16,326 bases of DNA from Kangiella sp. (lineage in GTDB: Bacteria; Pseudomonadota; Gammaproteobacteria; Enterobacterales; Kangiellaceae): contig NVVT01000006.1 in the NCBI GenBank assembly GCA_002733465.1, positions 87,643 to 103,968 on the forward strand, given 5' to 3'. The notes under the pieces are model-generated. The model was not told the origin of the DNA. It was given only the letters and a program-made list of their open reading frames with translations, and made no database searches. Position 1 is the stretch's first letter. Each line of letters starts with the position of its first letter. This document shows, one piece after another, positions 15,154 to 16,326 of the stretch. A program made the position numbers and the translations under genes.

Positions 15154-15762
15154 ATGAATGTCGTTTGTTTGGATTTAGAAGGCGTGCTAATTCCTGAAAT
15201 TTGGATCGCTTTTGCAGAGAAAACAGGCATTGAATCCTTAATGGCAACCACCCGTGATGTTCCTGATTACGACGTATTAATGAAGCAAAGACTCAGTATT
15301 CTTGCAGAACACAATTTAAAACTTGCAGATATTCAGTCTGTAATATCGACCCTTGAACCCATGGAAGGCGCACTGGATTTTCTGGATAGCCTCCGCGAAA
15401 GCTATCAGCTTATTATTCTTTCTGACACTTTCTACGAGTTTGGGACACCTTTTATGGCCCAGCTCAACCAGCCAACCCTCTTTTGCCATAAATTGATAGT
15501 AGATCAGGAAGGGGGTGTTAAAGATTACCAACTACGGCAACCGGACCCAAAAAGGAAATCCATTAAAGCGCTCCACGATCTCAACTTTAAAGTGATTGCC
15601 GCGGGTGATTCTTATAATGATACCAGTATGCTAGAGGAAGCCGATGCAGGCTTTTTGTTCCGGGCGCCCGATAATGTTATTGCGGAATTTCCTCAATATC
15701 CTACTTCTACAAGCTACTCAGAGTTGAGAACCCTCATAGATTCGGCATCCTCAAGTTTTTGA
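15154..15762 (+). CDS. thrH: Phosphoserine phosphatase / homoserine phosphotransferase ThrH
   Basis: This 202-residue HAD-superfamily enzyme, well characterised in Pseudomonas aeruginosa, dephosphorylates phosphoserine and can transfer the phosphate to homoserine. That links serine and threonine synthesis. HAD motifs are complete: nucleophile and acid in CLDLEGV (D7, E9), motif II ILSDTFYE (S90), the motif III Lys in DPKRKS (K133), and motif IV AAGDSYNDTSM (D152, D156). The N-terminal EIWIAFAEKTGIESL and TTRDVPDYDVLMKQRL are nearly identical to ThrH. The ATG at 15154 is chosen because AGGA (15141-15144) precedes it at a normal distance and the family N-terminus starts there; a GTG at 15124 is in frame but has no ribosome site. 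GC content (~45-50% in the middle) is higher than in flanking DNA. It ends just before an integrase remnant, so it may have arrived by transfer. Confidence 0.94.
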   Translation: MNVVCLDLEGVLIPEIWIAFAEKTGIESLMATTRDVPDYDVLMKQRLSILAEHNLKLADIQSVISTLEPMEGALDFLDSLRESYQLIILSDTFYEFGTPFMAQLNQPTLFCHKLIVDQEGGVKDYQLRQPDPKRKSIKALHDLNFKVIAAGDSYNDTSMLEEADAGFLFRAPDNVIAEFPQYPTSTSYSELRTLIDSASSSF

Positions 15763-15785
15763 GTGTTTCCGCTTTAGTGTTCTGA

Positions 15786-15890
15786 TCAGTCCAACAGCTA
15801 CTAGGACACAGTGACGTATCAACCACTGAAATTTACACGCACGTAATCAAACAAGGTAACGCAGGCGTAAAAAGTCCGATTGATTTTTAA
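15786..15890 (+). pseudogene. C-terminal remnant of an integron-integrase-like tyrosine recombinase
   Basis: The frame reads VQQLLGHSDVSTTEIYTHV, then IKQGNAGVKSPIDF and a TAA at 15888-15890. VQxLLGHSDVSTTxIYTHV is the box II end of tyrosine recombinases, with the His and the catalytic Tyr (IYTHV). The trailing GxAGVxSPxD is characteristic of IntI proteins (IntI1 ends THVLKVGGAGVRSPLD). About 34 of the usual ~320-340 residues remain. A stop codon lies directly upstream in frame (15783-15785) and thrH ends 23 bp earlier. The 5' nine-tenths of the gene are gone, so it cannot be active. A Xer or phage integrase is less likely because of the C-terminal SPID tail. Confidence 0.78.
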
Positions 15891-16027
15891 TTGATTACTA
15901 ATGCAGGTGATTAATCTAAGTTAAATGGAATATTGATGTTATTTTCCTCGTAAACACATAGCTATTACTGTCTTTAACCTAAGAAAATCGTTAAAATCCC
16001 CTCCTAAATGAAATACGCTTAAATTTT

Positions 16028-16051
16028 AGCTTTAAGTAACGTTTTAAAGCT
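16028..16051. repeat. AT-rich inverted repeat in the leuS upstream region
   Basis: AGCTTTAA (16028-16035) and TTAAAGCT (16044-16051) pair exactly around an 8-nt loop. A smaller GCTTT/AAAGC hairpin follows at 16060-16072. They lie between the integrase remnant and leuS and may end transcription from the left, but no classic GC stem plus T-run is present. Confidence 0.4.
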
Positions 16052-16102
16052 CATTTAATGCTTTTTTAAAGCGCTCCAATTTACGCTAATTTTAAGAATG
16101 AA

Positions 16103-16140
16103 ACCTTTGCACGAGACTATGGCAAAGGTCTCAATATACT
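16103..16140 (+). promoter_or_regulatory. leuS control region: overlapping inverted repeats next to a -10 box
   Basis: ACCTTTGC (16103-16110) pairs with GCAAAGGT (16122-16129). GAGAC (16113-16117) pairs with GTCTC (16128-16132). The second repeat shares bases with the right arm of the first, so only one can form at a time. TATACT (16135-16140) follows directly and resembles a -10 hexamer, without a good -35 at 16-18 bp. The symmetry could be a protein-binding site over the promoter, or an attenuator if transcription starts further upstream. Confidence 0.4.
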
Positions 16141-16159
16141 CAGAAGAGAAAAATCAGGC

Positions 16160-16326
16160 ATGCATCAAGAATACAACCCGCAAGAAATTGAAACGCGAGT
16201 ACAAGCTCACTGGGCTGAAAACAAAGTTTTTAAGGCCGTGAAAGATTCATCTAAAGAAAAATTCTATTGCCTCTCAATGTTGCCATATCCTAGTGGTCGC
16301 TTGCATATGGGTCACGTACGTAATTA
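16160..16326 (+). CDS. leuS: Leucyl-tRNA synthetase (5' part)
   Basis: The first 55 codons of the class Ia enzyme that charges tRNA-Leu are present; the gene runs off the right edge. The N-terminus (MHQEYNPQEIETRVQAHW) and the following FYCLSMLPYPSGRLHMGHVRN match LeuS, including HMGH, the HIGH ATP-binding signature, near residue 50. The ATG at 16160 aligns with the E. coli start. The ribosome site is weak (CAGG just ahead). In many gammaproteobacteria leuS is followed by lptE and holA; here its left neighbours are remnants and transferred-looking genes. Confidence 0.97.
   Translation, partial: MHQEYNPQEIETRVQAHWAENKVFKAVKDSSKEKFYCLSMLPYPSGRLHMGHVRN

Overview
The window comes from an AT-rich gammaproteobacterium. 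DNA polymerase I, leucyl-tRNA synthetase and ThrH all resemble gammaproteobacterial proteins. The genus cannot be fixed from the sequence. No rRNA, tRNA, CRISPR array or intact insertion sequence was seen.

Region 1 (1-3743) holds the 3' part of a CusA/CzcA-type heavy-metal efflux pump gene. It is followed by a 17-bp hairpin and then an unusual membrane protein. That protein has two tandem PepSY-TM modules, which are probable haem-b transmembrane electron carriers, fused to an NqrF-like 2Fe-2S ferredoxin domain.

Region 2 (3787-8199) is a TakP-type TRAP transporter locus for uptake of small organic or keto acids. It is split: the Tat/lipoprotein-type binding-protein gene is on the + strand, and the small and large permease genes (dctQ, dctM) are on the - strand. 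A short membrane-anchored chemoreceptor-like signalling gene sits between the two halves.

Region 3 (8200-11498) starts with a 473-bp AT-rich intergenic stretch. It carries three exact TTATNCACA DnaA boxes in one orientation plus degenerate copies and short repeats. Genes diverge from it on both sides. It is either a replication-origin-like locus or a DnaA-controlled regulatory region. A complete polA with intact proofreading follows.

Region 4 (11500-15890), between polA and leuS, is a plastic area. It has an unrecognised four-TM protein, a LysE-family exporter, a small NTF2-like protein and thrH. Among these lie at least four gene remnants, all of which keep only their 3' parts: an M20 amidohydrolase tail, a 5'-truncated and stop-interrupted cystathionine gamma-synthase-type gene, a TonB C-terminal tail, and the C-terminus of an integron-integrase-like tyrosine recombinase. 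The hydrolase and synthase remnants abut head to head, which is best explained by one deletion that removed the starts of two divergent genes. The IntI-like tail suggests that a decayed integron or similar element shaped this area.

Region 5 (15891-16326) is the leader and first 55 codons of leuS. The leader contains overlapping, mutually exclusive inverted repeats next to a probable -10 box.
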